64,000 nt of DNA from Sesamum alatum. Its lineage: Eukaryota; Streptophyta; Magnoliopsida; Lamiales; Pedaliaceae. The notes under the pieces are model-generated. The model searched no databases, had not been told where the DNA came from, and saw only the letters and a list, made by a program, of their open reading frames with translations. The stretch is from assembly GCA_034509735.1 (NCBI GenBank), contig JACGWO010000006.1, positions 4,851,001 through 4,915,000 on the forward strand, written 5' to 3'. The translations under genes were made by a program, and so were the position numbers. Shown here piece after piece: positions 45,751 to 57,249 of this stretch. Position 1 is the stretch's first letter; every line of letters starts with the position of its first letter.

Positions 45751-46020
45751 ACATCCACTTGTTCTATCTCGACCTACAGTACCACCTTCAATCAATACCA
45801 AAACACAATGGATCAGATTTGGTCCACAAGTTGCTGGTGAAAATAAGACGATGAGCCAAGAAAACAAGACCATGTGCGCACAAGTAAAAAGATGGACAAG
45901 CTAATGAGCTTAATGACATATAAATTTAGTAGTGCACTGGGAGCAGATATGGGTGAATCAAAAATAGTTCGTAATAATTCGTCATCCTGATCTGACCAAC
46001 CACCTCCACAGATTGTGCAA
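45751..46020. repeat. Direct repeat, copy 1 (about 270 bp)
   Basis: From 'acatccacttgttctatctc' through 'caccacctccacagattgtg'-like sequence, repeated at 46563-46851 with a few mismatches and indels. Not recognised as any known family. It may be intron or 3' sequence of a LINE-like element. Confidence 0.8.
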
Positions 46021-46299
46021 AATGGCAAAACACCTATAATTACATCAGTGTAAAATCTATGATATATATAATTTGGAAACACAAAATAAATTACATAGGA
46101 GGTTTTAGCTGTTGTAACATTATAACGGGAAAAAGTGTATTATTTTGACTCATAACAATGCAACTCTCCTTTTGTTTTGTCAACATAGTGTTGTCCTTTT
46201 AGGTCTTGACAAAGTCATTTATAGGCATCCTTTTCAGGAAATTTTTCGGTGTAAATAATGTAAAAAAGCTTCAATTCTTCCAATGTTATATGGATGCAT

Positions 46300-46395
46300 G
46301 TCTCTCTCTTACAAACACTATCATGTAAGAAGCAATTATATAATAACCATTGACTAATTGTATTTTTGAACAAGAATAAAGGTTTGGGATGTCTT
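46300..46395. repeat. Dispersed repeat shared with 61215-61312
   Basis: 'ctctcttacaaacactatc', 'agaagcaatt', 'aataaccattgactaatt' and 'aaggtttgggat' occur in the same order near 61215-61312. Possibly the tail of a dispersed element. Confidence 0.6.
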
Positions 46396-46403
46396 ATTTT
46401 TGT

Positions 46404-46540
46404 TTACTGAGTTATGATACAGTCCTGAAGCAAGTCGCCTATGCCCAAGATCCCCCGGATTTTCTTTCGAAGCCCCGTCACAATTGAGTTTCCCCCATCC
46501 CTCTGGCGGCTTGGACCACCACACAACCTGAGGCACTGTT
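46404..46540 (-). pseudogene. RNase H fragment of a plant LINE
   Basis: Minus-strand translation reads VVWWSKPPEGWGKLNCDGAS followed by KENPGDLG, the start of the RNase H domain common in plant non-LTR elements (W-PP-GW-K-N-DGA-NPG). The first catalytic Asp is present. The frame shifts after the Gly, and the rest of the domain is missing. Confidence 0.75.
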
Positions 46541-46562
46541 GGTTTGGCTGGCTGAAACTAGA

Positions 46563-46851
46563 ACATCCAGTTGTTCTATCTCGACCTACAGTACCACTCT
46601 CAATCAGTACCAGAACACAATGGATCAGATTTGGTCCACAAGTTGCTTGGTGAAAATAAGACGATGCGCGAAAAAAAAACAAGACCATCTGCTAGGAAAT
46701 GAAGCGCACAAGTAAAAAGATGGCCAAGCTAATGAGCTTAATGACAGATAAATTTGGTAGTATACTGAGAGTAGATATGGGTGAATAAAAAAATAGTCGG
46801 TAATAATTCGTCATCCCGATCTGGTCAACCACCTCGGGAAAATTGTGCAAA
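46563..46851. repeat. Direct repeat, copy 2 (about 290 bp)
   Basis: Partner of 45751-46020, offset 812 bp, same orientation. The RNase H fragment lies between the two copies. Confidence 0.8.
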
Positions 46852-47054
46852 TGATTATACTGTCTCCTTTTAGAAATAGATACCCTAAAATTAGCATGCT
46901 TTTATTTTGTGGATTGTATTGAATATTAATTGTTATTATATGTATTTTTGCTTAACTGTTTTGTCATATTAGAATTTATATCTTATTAGAGTCAAATCAA
47001 ATATAATTTTATTACTAAATTTTCAAACATAAATTTATAAAACAAAAAATTTGG

Positions 47055-47695
47055 AACGACATCAGTTGCAAATATCGTTGCAACAAAAAAAAAATAATTT
47101 TTCAATGGATTGTAGCTAAATATTTTGTTGCAAAATTTGCAATGGATTGTTGTTGCAAAAAATGCATTGCAATTTTGTAATGATTATTGTTGCAAATGTC
47201 ATTATAAATGAAGAATAATTTTGCAATGGATTATAGTAAAATATTTCATTGCAAAATTTGCAACGGACTGTAATAAAATATTTCACTGCAAAATTTGCGA
47301 CGAAATGTGGTAATTTTGCCGCAATATTTGCAACAGAACGTTGTTGCAAAAATGAGTTGCAATATTGCAACAACTTCCATTGCAAATATCCTTGCAAATG
47401 GAAAATGATTTTTGCAACGAAATTGCCCATATTTTATCGCAAATATACCATTGCAAGTCATTGCAAAATATGAAAAATCAAATCTTTTAGCAACATAATT
47501 TGCAATGGAATTTTGTCACAGAACAGAATCCGTGGCAAAGTTTGCAACGACCAAAAAAATTGTTGCTATGTAGCAGTGCTACCTATAACAACGGAAAATT
47601 TTCATCGCAAAAGGCCGTGGTAAATCAATTTTGCAATGAATCTTTTATGAAATCAATTGCAAAATTCCTTTGCTATGGGTATGTTTTTTGTAGTG
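47055..47695. mobile_element. Solitary CACTA terminus with TTGCAA subterminal repeats
   Basis: The right border ends TTTTTTGTAGTG, the complement of CACTACAAAAAA, the CACTA (En/Spm) terminus. About 640 bp inward is packed with 'ttgcaa', 'gcaatgga' and 'ttgcaacg' motifs in both orientations, as CACTA subterminal regions are. No second terminus or transposase is seen, so this is a truncated end. Short ORFs (Cys/Asn/Phe-rich) are repeat artefacts. Confidence 0.75.
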
Positions 47696-48724
47696 AGAGT
47701 AACTAAGTATGGTTGGTCAATTGTGATTCATTTAAATTTTAATATGTGCCAAGTCGATAATTCTTATATTTCTGTTAATAACTTATTGAATGACCTAATT
47801 AATAACTATTTTTACAATATTTGTTACATTCTTATCAGTAACTATACTAGTAAACTATAATATATAATACAAAAGTTTTAGAAGATCTCTTTTCCTCTCA
47901 CACTTTTTATAATAGTATAGACAATGTTTATCTATGATTTTGTGCTATTTTTTTTGTTCTTTTTTCAGAGAGTGGATATGTGTGTGATGATTGTTTAAAA
48001 GTAACATTTAAACCTTGTGATATTTTTCTTTTAGAAGGAGTAATTTTTATCGTATATTGTTGAAAAAATTAAATCTTGTACATTGATGTTCTAGTCTGTT
48101 ATATTATAGATGAAAGAAAAAAATCATATAACATACGTAAGAGTTACATCTCAAATGACCAGTGATCTAACTAATTCTCATTTATATGTATGCTTGGAAA
48201 TTTTTCAATGCATTAATCCTTTCAATTTTCATCAAGTTTTCAAGTCATTCTGTGTTATATCATAAGTGTATTTTTTTTATCTAGTAGGTGTATTATATTA
48301 TGTATATTACATAATATAGAAAAACACTAATATGATTAAATAAGTACAATACAAAAAGTAATTAATATGAGTAAATATGAATAATGTGAAAAGTAGTTAA
48401 TGAGAGTTATAAATAATAAATGTAAAATTTAATTAATATGTGTTAAAAGTAAATTGTTTTATATAATTATCCTTGGGAATAATATTATTATGAGGTTAAT
48501 TTAAATAAATCAAAAAATGAAAGAAATTTTTAGGGACATTCATACTTTTTACAAATATATAGATATAGATAGATAAAGATGTAGATGTATATAAGAATTT
48601 TCTAGCAGACCAAAATAAGACCTAATGTAATGATAAATATTGGAACGATATATACTAGTGCACAATTTTGAATATACAAATAAGAATATATTTATATATA
48701 TATATGCATATATATATATATATA
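47696..48724. other. AT-rich intergenic DNA
   Basis: No gene recognised. Ends in an (AT)n tract at 48693-48724 that is also the insertion site of the next element. Confidence 0.5.
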
Positions 48725-49273
48725 TGATGGGTGAAAATTGGGAAGCAATTGATCCAAGCACAATCACACAATCTCAAATCACAAGTCAAAAGCTTGAGAT
48801 TTCTTCTCAAGTATATTATTCTCCAAGTAGCCAAAAGTGAAGTTTACAATGGACTTAGTGTCCTATTTATAGTAAATGGGAAAGGAATAAAGACGATTTT
48901 ACCCTCCAACCACCTCTAATCTAACGGCTACAATTTAATCCTCAGGGGTGCCTTGATAATTGGCTCAACCCCACTAACTACTACAAATAACTTCCACAAA
49001 TGGCATTTCGGTAAATGCATGCATGTTTGGGGGTATTTTGGTAATTTTCAATCTAATTTATTTTATCTCCATCAGTAGCCCCTCAACTTCCAAATGCCTC
49101 AGGAAAATTTAGAAGTTCCAACAAACAGTCTGTATTTGATGGAGCTTCATCTTCTGATAGTCTTCTTCTGCCACGAACTTCTTCCCTCTTAGGACTCTTC
49201 TTGGCATGAGTTCTTTTCCCATCAGGGCGCTTCCTGACATAAATCCTGCTTCTACCAGGATTCTTTTTGCCTT

Positions 49274-49727
49274 CTATATAAACTTTAGTGGAACATTGAC
49301 TTCTTCATTCTGTTTTTGTTTTGTCTATCTCCCTGGTCCCAACCATATTCCAAAAAATGTCGAAATATTTTGGTTCGGGTATGTAGCTTTTCGTCTCCTC
49401 TTTTTTCTTGTATCAACTTTGTTTATAGAACTCAAGAGGTCACTCAATGTTAGTCCGAAAGAAAGAAACAATTACGTTAGCCCGAAAGTTTTAGGATGTC
49501 TAGTGATCAAGATAATGCTCAACGGGACGTCGCCGAAGGTTCGATGGTGTCGGGTCGAGGCACCTCGCCTCGACCAGGCTCTGGCCGAGGCAAAGCCTGG
49601 TCGAGGCGCCTCGCCTCAGCTAGAATTTGGCCCAGGTGAGGTGCCACGGCCAAAATCTAGTCGAGGCACTATGCCTCGGCCAGATTCCAGCCAAGGGCCT
49701 CTCGACACTCCTAATTCTTTCGCATAG
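49274..49727 (+). other. Plus-strand TATA and ORF next to the 3' LTR (LTR4)
   Basis: CTATATAAACTTTAG at 49275-49289 sits where LTR1 has its antisense promoter, followed by an open frame 49206-49727 of 173 residues. The product is not recognised, and its last third covers the GC-rich repeat. It could be the relic of an antisense extra ORF. Confidence 0.3.
49550..49700. repeat. GC-rich 'cctcgcctcgaccagg' inverted repeats
   Basis: Alternating 'cgaggc', 'gcctcg', 'ggccgaggc' and 'cctggtcgaggc' segments, analogous in position and style to the CTCGAG block of LTR2. Strong hairpins are expected. Confidence 0.7.
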
Positions 49728-50097
49728 TTTCTTCTGACATTTCAGGATCTTGGTGTAACCCCCTCTCTTGAGGTTTTCGATATTTTTCTCATCCTTAGGA
49801 AGGGTGTCAAGGCCTCATACTTCTAACTTTTCCTCTCAGCAGTTGTAAATTTTTAGAGTGATCAGCTCTTCCAATAATCCTTGAAGCGAGAAGCTTTATT
49901 GAGGTCTTTCAACAATCCTTGTAGAAGAAGCTTTATTGGGAATTAGTGTGATGCAAGCATGGTTCGCGAATCCGTCCTCGTCTTTCTTCAAGGAAGGAAG
50001 ACGAGGTTTGCTTGCTCCCTGATCCTCTGTAACCTCACCAGTCGCTATGGGGGCGAGGGGGGTATAGCACATCCAATGGTTGTCATAATTATGTTGT

Positions 50098-50232
50098 GCT
50101 GCGTGACGTTTGAATCACCTCGCGTCGCAACGCATCGTGTTGAATTTGCGACGCGTCATGTTTGAATCACCTCGCATCGCGACGCGTCCCTGTATCGTGT
50201 CGCGTCGAATTGCCTCGCGTTGCAACGCATAA
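50098..50232. repeat. CpG-rich 'cgcgtcgcaacgc' repeats
   Basis: Several variants of 'cctcgcgtcgcaacgcat' and 'gcgacgcgtc' in a row, unusually CpG-rich for a decayed retroelement. Confidence 0.75.
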
Positions 50233-50497
50233 TGTTGGATTCTTCGGAAGCTTTGTAGAATTTCCTTTGGTTGAACACTTTGGACCTTCGTAGGAGTTCT
50301 TTATCGTTTGGGGAACTTCTTAGGAGTTCCTTTTGTCGAAATATTTTGGAACTTCGTAGGAGTTCCTTGTCTTGGGAACTTCTTAGGATGTTTTATCTCT
50401 TTGTCTTGTACTATGTTATCAGACTTTGTTTTTCGCTATGTTGTCAAACTTTATTTCTGTATTGCTTATTATGCTAAGTTGCTTCTTTTGAACAGAA

Positions 50498-51070
50498 TAT
50501 CAATGTGAGGGCAATCCCCCTCCTTTAAACAAAACATCAATGTGAGGGGCCATCCCCCTCTTTTAGACAAAACATCAGTATGAGGGGTAATCCCCCTCTC
50601 TTAAACAAAATATCAATGTGAGGGGCAATCAATCCCCCTCATTTAAACAAAACATCAATGTGAGGGGTCATCCCCCTCTTTTAGACAAAATATCAATGTG
50701 AGGGACCATCCCCCTCTTTTAGACAAAATATCAATGCGAGGGGCCATCTCCCTCTTTTAGACAAAATATCAACGAGGGGTTGTCCCCCTCTTTTAGACAA
50801 AATACCAATGTGAGGGGTCATCCCCCTCTTTTAGACAAAAATACCAATGTGAGGGGTCATCCCCCTCTTTCAGACAAAATACCAATCTGAGGGGTCATCC
50901 CCCTCCAAGAGTGTCAACGTGAGGGGCCATCCCCCTCTAAAAGTATCAATGTGAGGGGCCATCCCTCTCCAAGAGTGTCAATGTGAGGGGTCATCCCCCT
51001 CTCTTGCTAAATTAAGTATAAAGTATTAATGTGAGAGGCCATCCCCCCCTCTTGCGCAATAAAGTATAAA
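50498..51070. repeat. Tandem array, about 15 units of 32-48 bp, each a hairpin
   Basis: Unit 'atcaatgtgaggggycatcc' plus 'ccctcttttagacaaa'. Each carries the inverted repeat GAGGGG-NCAT-CCCCCTC. Early units are 38 bp. Units from 50905 are mostly 32 bp, and the last two are 47-48 bp. Confidence 0.92.
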
Positions 51071-51179
51071 TAATGAACCTACAACCAGTTGATAAAAAGG
51101 TGGACATTTCATTATCGTAATTCTAGATTACAAGGCGTTTGAAATAGATACGAAGCATTAAATAAAATGTTTATTGAGG

Positions 51180-51780
51180 TTCGCAATATTCCACGTGTGT
51201 GGTACTTCCTTTCCATTCATTCTTTGCAAGCGATAAGTTCCACTTCCTGCTATCTCCACAACCTGATACGGTCCTACCTATTTGGCGTCCAGTTCGGCAA
51301 TGTTTCTTGTCGCGTCAGCTTTCCTTAATACCAGATCTCCAACCTGGAACTCGTGATGCCGTACTTTTGTCATTGCGGGTCTATGTTACTAATGCCTTGT
51401 AAGCTCCCCTCCTTGCTTTCGCGCCACTCCTAAGCTCCTCCTTAAATCCAGGTCGGTTTTCCTTTCTTCGTCATTGTCGGTCGGTTCCTATTGTCGCACC
51501 CTGAGTGCTTCCTCCCTTATGTCCACCTAGACGACCGCTTCTGTCCCATTGACTAAATTGAATGGGGCTCTTCCGTGCCTCGCCGCGGGGTTGTTCGATA
51601 TGCCCTTAGGACTCCCCGGCGTCCTTCCAACCTACTTCCTTTAGCTTCCTCCAGCTTCGTCGTCAAATTTTGGGAGACTATCCTGCTGGTTACTTCCGCC
51701 TGCCCGTCAGAATGGGGTGTTGCGATGGTCTCATATTTGCTGCTGGGACGTGAGTGACATCGGCATGCTCCTGATACCCT
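51180..51780 (-). pseudogene. Integrase C-terminus remnant (LTR4)
   Basis: Minus-strand frames give GVLRAYRTTPRRGT near the top and later FQVGDLVLRKADATRNIAEL, VGPYQVVEIAGSGTYRLQ and HTWNIANLNKHFI, the same region as 11190-11708 in LTR1. Several stops and frameshifts. Confidence 0.85.
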
Positions 51781-51921
51781 CGGATTTCTTCACTTAGTCC
51801 CAAGCATCCTTACGCATTGTAAGCCAGTTTGGGGGTATTTTGGTAATTTCAATAAATACATGCATGTTTGGGGGTATTTTGGTAATTTGCCACTCTAATT
51901 TATTTTATCTCCATCAATATA

Positions 51922-52390
51922 TATGAAGATGTTTTATTATTTTATGAACTTATATGAATAACTACACAAGCATAAATAGTATTGATAGCTACTTATTTGA
52001 ATTGAATCAACTAATCGCGTAGGAATGAACTCACTAGAATTTTTAATATGTGAGCTAATTATGTCGATGTTGGCAGGTCTTACGTTCACCATAATTATAA
52101 GGAAACTACTTATTCCAACAAAAAAATAATATAATTTTTTGTGAGTGACTTTCTTTTATGATTATAGTCACAAGAATTATAGGCCCAATAAATTTTGAAA
52201 ACTATCACTACCAAACAATAGATTATTCCCTAAATTAGGAATCATTACAGTTTAAAAATTATGGTCAATTAATACTATCTAATATGTCCAAACAAAACCA
52301 ATTCAAAAATTTAAGTTATTTCTAATATTTTGGCCTTACTCACAAAAACAACAGTTAATAGTCATTGAGTAATCACGATTAATTGGTATA
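51922..52390. other. AT-rich intergenic DNA
   Basis: No gene or element recognised between the two LTR elements. Confidence 0.45.
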
Positions 52391-52794
52391 TGATGGTACA
52401 AAAAATAATTATATGCGTAATTTTGCACCATTAACTATAATATAATATAAGAAAATCGTTTTCTCCCCCTTCTCAATGAGAAGTGTGGCATATTTAAACT
52501 AATATAAATCTAACGTTAATTAAAGTAGGTAAGGATAAAATACTACTTTATCCCTTACCTATCCACTATCACACGGCTAGGATTATATGGTCGAGGCCAT
52601 TACAGTAATCCGCTACATTCACATCAATTTGGTAAGTCAAACTTTCCTTCTCCTTCATGATTTATTTCTTTCTTCGGCTCGTTTATGGTAAAGTCCACCT
52701 TTCCTTTTTCTCTTTTGATTTCTTTCCTTCTTCAACACCTTCCTTTCTGCGAATGACAATCTTTCATTTTTTTGGCTAATTTTTTTCTCCATTA
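52391..52794 (-). repeat. 3' LTR of LTR3 element
   Basis: 404 bp, clearly homologous over its length to 54804-55212. Confidence 0.88.
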
Positions 52795-53029
52795 GCAGCC
52801 CCCCAATTCCTAAATATCCTTAGGATACTTAGGAATTAAAGTGGATCAAAGGATCTTTTGTAGACCTGTTCTCAAACATTTAAGAATTAAATATGAAAAT
52901 AACTTCGAAATAAATTTTACCAATCATTGTAATCAGATTCATTGGAGAACAATAATAAATCAGAAATATTAATTCAAGGTATCCTGTTATACGTTTAGTC
53001 ACTTGGAAATTCTTAGCAATTTCATCAAC

Positions 53030-53270
53030 GGAACATTTCGGGAACTTCGTAGGAGTTCCTTTGCTCGTTTTGTGAGCATTGCTTGGGAACTTCTTAGGAG
53101 TTCCTTTCGTCGAGTTTTTTGGGAACTTCGTAGGAGTTCCTTTGCCCTTTTTTTGGGCGCCGTTCGGGAACTTATTAGGAGTTCCTTTCGTCGATTTTTT
53201 TTGGGAACTTCGTAGGAGTTCCTTTGCTCATTTTTTGTGTGTCGCTTGGAGACTCTTAGGAGTTCCAATT
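53030..53270. repeat. Tandem palindromic repeats GGGAACTTCKTAGGAGTTCC
   Basis: Six copies with period about 35-42 bp, each containing GGAACT-tcktagg-AGTTCC, a perfect 6-bp stem. The same motif occurs in LTR4 at 50280-50392. Plus- and minus-strand frames here are repeat artefacts. Confidence 0.88.
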
Positions 53271-53753
53271 AGCACTAGGGTAATACGAATTGAAATCCTG
53301 AATTTTCGGCACTATTGATCAATCCTTCGAGAATTCCAGCCATAATAATAAGAGTGGCCAATAATATTTTCATTTTCTAGCTTTCTTGACTTTGGAATTT
53401 TGGGTGGATAATAATTCCTTAGCCACGTAAGAGTGAAGAAGCCTAGATGATAAGAAACCCAACAAAATGCTTACACTCGCTCCAACAGGGCGAACACCAT
53501 ATTTAGGAGAAAACCACAAAAATACATGTCGGCGGCGAGTAGTGGATATTGAACACAGGAGCCAAATGATAAATTGCACTCCCGATTAATAAATTTTTTG
53601 TATTATGGTGTAATCTCTTTGTCAACGGACAACACATCTACTAAAAAAAGGCGTCGTTGATTGAATTCAATGCCGGAACATCTTAGCCAAAGCCCATAAT
53701 CTGAGATTTTCCTCTCGGCTGATCTCACCCATGACTTCTCCTTTTTTTTGGAA

Positions 53754-53984
53754 CTAGCCGTCGTGGCACGCCGTCCCTGCGTGCATATAAATAATATTGC
53801 ACGCTTTAAAGTTATTGTAAATAAGAAAATATAAATATTAATCAACACATTGCATTTGAAAAAGAAAGAAAGAAAAGAAATGAAAAGTAACTTAAGGGTA
53901 TTATCGGTATAACAAAAAAATTGGTGTTGCATTGTAAGTAACCAATATTTATTAAATAGGGTTTGCTTTATATAATAGTATACA
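53754..53984 (-). mobile_element. Short Helitron nested in LTR3
   Basis: Minus strand: 5' TGTATACTATTATATAAAGC, 3' GCAGGGACGGCGTGCCACGA followed by CGGCTAG|T. The 3' hairpin end is nearly identical to that of the Helitron at 3066-3450. 231 bp, no coding sequence. Confidence 0.75.
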
Positions 53985-54157
53985 TAATGAAATTATTTGT
54001 CATCAGGAAAAGGGTAGAGTAAAGAAACCCAAATAGTGAAAATTTGTCTGCCAAAGTGGATATTCTATTTTTGAACCTTCAACACATGTTTTCTCATGCC
54101 CTGGACATGTGCAATAGAGAAAGAAAACCATCAATTGTGAGAAGCATGCATGGTAAT

Positions 54158-54508
54158 ATATTTATAGAGATAAAAAGCTATATGTAAATTGTGGAGAGAG
54201 AGATAGTCGAAAATCGTTACGCGAAGAGGTAGACACGTCGCGTGCCGAAATGTTGATGAAATTAGATGGGTAACAGCTCAAAATGTTTGATGTGAGGAAA
54301 GGAATCAAATGGTGGTGGTCTGCCGGCGTGGGTCATATATATAGAGATAAAAAGTTGTATGTAATTGCAGAGAGAGAGGTAGTCGAAAATCGGCACGCTT
54401 AGACACGTTGCTTGCCGGAATCTTGACGAAATTAGATGGGTAACGGCTCGAAATGTTCGCCTTGAGGAAAGGAATCAAATGGTGGTGGTCCACCGGCCTG
54501 GGTCGTAG
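54158..54508. repeat. Two-copy 176-bp tandem duplication
   Basis: 'tatagagataaaaagytrtatgtaa' starts at 54164 and 54340. The copies continue through 'tagtcgaaaatcg', 'gaaattagatgggtaac' and 'ggaaaggaatcaaatggtgg'. About 80-85% alike by eye. Confidence 0.85.
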
Positions 54509-54803
54509 AGACGGCGACGGACGAAGCGAAAAACTGAAGTAGATCTAAGGGGGCGGACTGGCGGTTGGGAGGCGACTTCTGGCACGTGAGGTGCCGGACG
54601 AGGACAAGCGCGACAACTTTGTGTGGATCGGCAGACAATGGTCCGATCAGCGAGGTGCATGGTCCGAGACATGCGAAAAATATTTACGGCGGCCGGACGA
54701 CAGCGATGCACTGAATATTGTAGTAACAGAGTAAGTTCGGGTTTTCGGCAAGATTTCTCATACACAAGAGAAAAATCTGAATTTCCCACATATGGTGCCA
54801 AAT

Positions 54804-55212
54804 TGATGGTACAAAAAATAATTATATGCATAATTTTGCACCATTAACTACAATATAATATAAGAAAACTCATTTTTTCTCCCCCTTCTCAATGGGAAGT
54901 GTGACATATATATACTAATACAATTCTAACGTTAATTAAAGTAGGTAAGGATAAGGTACCACTTTATTCCTTACCTACCCACTATCACACGGCTAGGATT
55001 ATATGACCAAGGCCATTACAGTAATACGCGACATTCACATCAATTTGGTAAGCCAAACTTTCCTTCTCCTTCATGATTTCTTTCCTTCTTCGGCTCCTTC
55101 CTTTATGATAAAGTCCACCTTTCCTTTTCTATTTTGATTTATTTGCTTCTTCAACGCTTTTCTTTTCAGGAATGACGATCTTTCCTTTTTCGGCTAATTT
55201 TTTCCTCCATCA
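54804..55212 (-). repeat. 5' LTR of LTR3 element
   Basis: 409 bp, the partner of 52391-52794. Confidence 0.88.
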
Positions 55213-55474
55213 ATATCCATTATGTTTTTTACTTTTCACCATGATAATTATTCATAGCAAAATGTTGTACTTATTCCAGTATATTGTTAAAAAGTACTGT
55301 AATATTAACTGTCATCATGTATAACTTAACAATCACTAGGTCTCGATTCAACTTGTGTCGATAGCTGTAGTTCGATTTAATATTTGAATGTAATAAAATT
55401 AGAAACATGTCCCTTTCTTAATTATGCATATAAAAATAATGTCTTAAATAAATTTCATTCTGAAATATATTTAT

Positions 55475-55839
55475 TAAATATTCAACGTTTATACTACAAT
55501 GCAAATTGCTTAAAAAAAAAAAAAAGAAAACACAATTCATATGACATTAAACCATGGCTAATTGCCATGGTTAATGCTATATAATCGTAATCATTGATCA
55601 CAGCCACGCAACAATTGTCGGTCATGGTTTTTGCGAGGGTGGCTAAATCATTTGTCATGGCTAAAAGCCATGGGAATGTTATTACCACGGCTAAAAGTTG
55701 TGGCAAATAAATTTTTCATGGTGGAATAGCTAGTTTTTGCATCAGTTTTTATATCACTGTAGTTAATAATAGTTATTCACCATAGTTTTTAGCCATGATT
55801 ATTAAAAATGTAGCTAATATAGATTTTTTTTTTCTAGTG
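55475..55839. mobile_element. Second solitary CACTA terminus, CCATGGC subterminal repeats
   Basis: The right border TTTTTTTTTCTAGTG is the complement of CACTAGAAAAAAA. Inward, 'ccatggctaa', 'agccatgg', 'gtcatgg' and 'ttagccatg' repeat in both orientations. No partner terminus is visible, so it is truncated. Confidence 0.65.
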
Positions 55840-55957
55840 AACCCCGCTGGACCGGATTGAATTTTTTATTTCAAATTTTATTTTTGTATTCCATTAATAT
55901 AACAAGCCACGTATATCAAATTTTTTCTAAACAAAATATATGATGTTATCTTTAGGG

Positions 55958-57150
55958 GAAATTTTTTTTTTAGTCCATTAACTTGTCTTGAATTCAATTT
56001 TTAGTATACTAAGTATGTCAATTTTTAATTTTCTACATTATCTTGCACAATTGCTGCAATTAAATACACCGGTCACCGACATCTGCTTTTTTGGCCGTGA
56101 AAGAGCATGTGCACCTCACATGCTGAAAATTTTTGGGGAATTTTTATCCCATATGGCACAAACATATGATGTGGCACTTGACTTGGCAATATTTGTGATT
56201 TTTTATCCCATGTGGCATTAAATATGACTTGGCACTTGAAATTGATATATTTTTTTATTCCATGTGGCACTAAAAATGACTAGGCACTTGAAGTGGGTTA
56301 TTTTTTATCCCATGTGGCAATAAATGTTTATAGATTATAAAAATTAATTATTATTTTATAAAAAATACATAATTTTTTTAAAACTATAAATAAAAAATAT
56401 TTTTTATTTATAAAATTATAGATAAAAGAATACATAAAATTTATTTTATGAAAAAAGGATAGAATTACTTTTTTTATTTATAACATTAAATTTATAAATT
56501 TCTTGACACGTCCCTACATGCATGCAATAAATAATGTTACACACTTTAAATGGTATTAATAAATTAAATCATAAAATAAAATTTTATCTAAAAACCATAA
56601 ATAAAATTTTTATTTAAAAATCATAAATGAAATTTAAAAAATCATAAAATCATATATAACTATAAATAGTTTTATTTTGTTATAAATAATTATTTTATTT
56701 AATTTTAAAATTAAAAATACATAAAATTTATTTTTAAAAAATAAATAATATAAATATATATAATATCCATATTTTATAATTTTATTTATGCCTATAAATA
56801 TTTTATAATATATAAATTAAAATAAAATTAAGATATAATACAAATTTAAAAAAAAATTATATTATATAACAATTTTATTATAATTATATATATACTTATA
56901 TACAATTAATCATGTTGGAAGCAATACTTAGCCACATCATCTGCCACTTGTAATTTTAACCACATCACGTGCTAATGTGGTTAATTCGCCGGACACATAA
57001 GCAACACCCGGCCACATAATCAGATTCCGGTCAATTTATCGGAAAATTGGAACAAAAACTCTCAATTGGACTTCATTGAAACAAAATTACAATATAATGC
57101 AGAAAATTGAAAATTAACATAGTTAGTGTACTAAAATTGAATTCAAGCCA
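55958..57150. mobile_element. TIR element with AT-rich core, right end truncated
   Basis: The left arm 55958-56060 ('ttgaattcaatttttagtatac') is inverse to 57050-57150. The right outer about 25 bp of the TIR are missing. The arms resemble those of 856-1349. The core (56330-56900) is simple AT sequence. A stretch at 56505-56560 resembles the 3' part of the Helitrons. The plus-strand ORF 55988-56221 is arm sequence. Confidence 0.55.
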
Positions 57151-57249
57151 AGTTAGCACATGCAAGTCATTGCTGACTTAAATTTAAGGATACACATGAT
57201 TTGCACGTGTAGTTTTGCGGACAATTTAAATTTTCGAAAAAATATGTCC

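Larger units (their letters stand above)
48725..51916 (-). mobile_element. Decayed gypsy LTR element with hairpin repeat array (LTR4)
   Basis: The left (3') LTR is 48725-49074 (TGATGGGTG to CTCCATCA). The right LTR is reduced to about its last 90 bp (51822-51916) by deletion. ATATA flanks both ends, but inside AT-rich sequence. Only the integrase C-terminus of pol remains. The rest is tandem repeats and a GC-rich block. A minus-strand purine tract (AAGTTGAGGGGCTAC) adjoins the 3' LTR. Confidence 0.8.
52391..55212 (-). mobile_element. Non-autonomous LTR element without pol (LTR3)
   Basis: LTRs at 52391-52794 and 54804-55212, both starting TGATGGTACAAAAAATAATT and ending CTCCATTA/CTCCATCA. The PBS-like TGGCACCATATGTGGGAA (minus, 54783-54800) differs at three bases from the LTR1/LTR2 PBS. 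A minus-strand purine tract (AATTGGGGGGCTGC) adjoins the left LTR. The 2-kb interior has no gag or pol, but tandem palindromic repeats, a nested Helitron and a 176-bp duplication. No matching TSD (GTATA vs ATATC). Confidence 0.82.

Noticed and set aside
50498..51070. CRISPR-like array
   Set aside because: Units are contiguous tandem repeats without unique spacers, inside a plant retroelement.
53370..53932. Minus-strand ORFs of 69 and 109 codons
   Set aside because: They run through the nested Helitron and LTR element interior, with no domain recognised.
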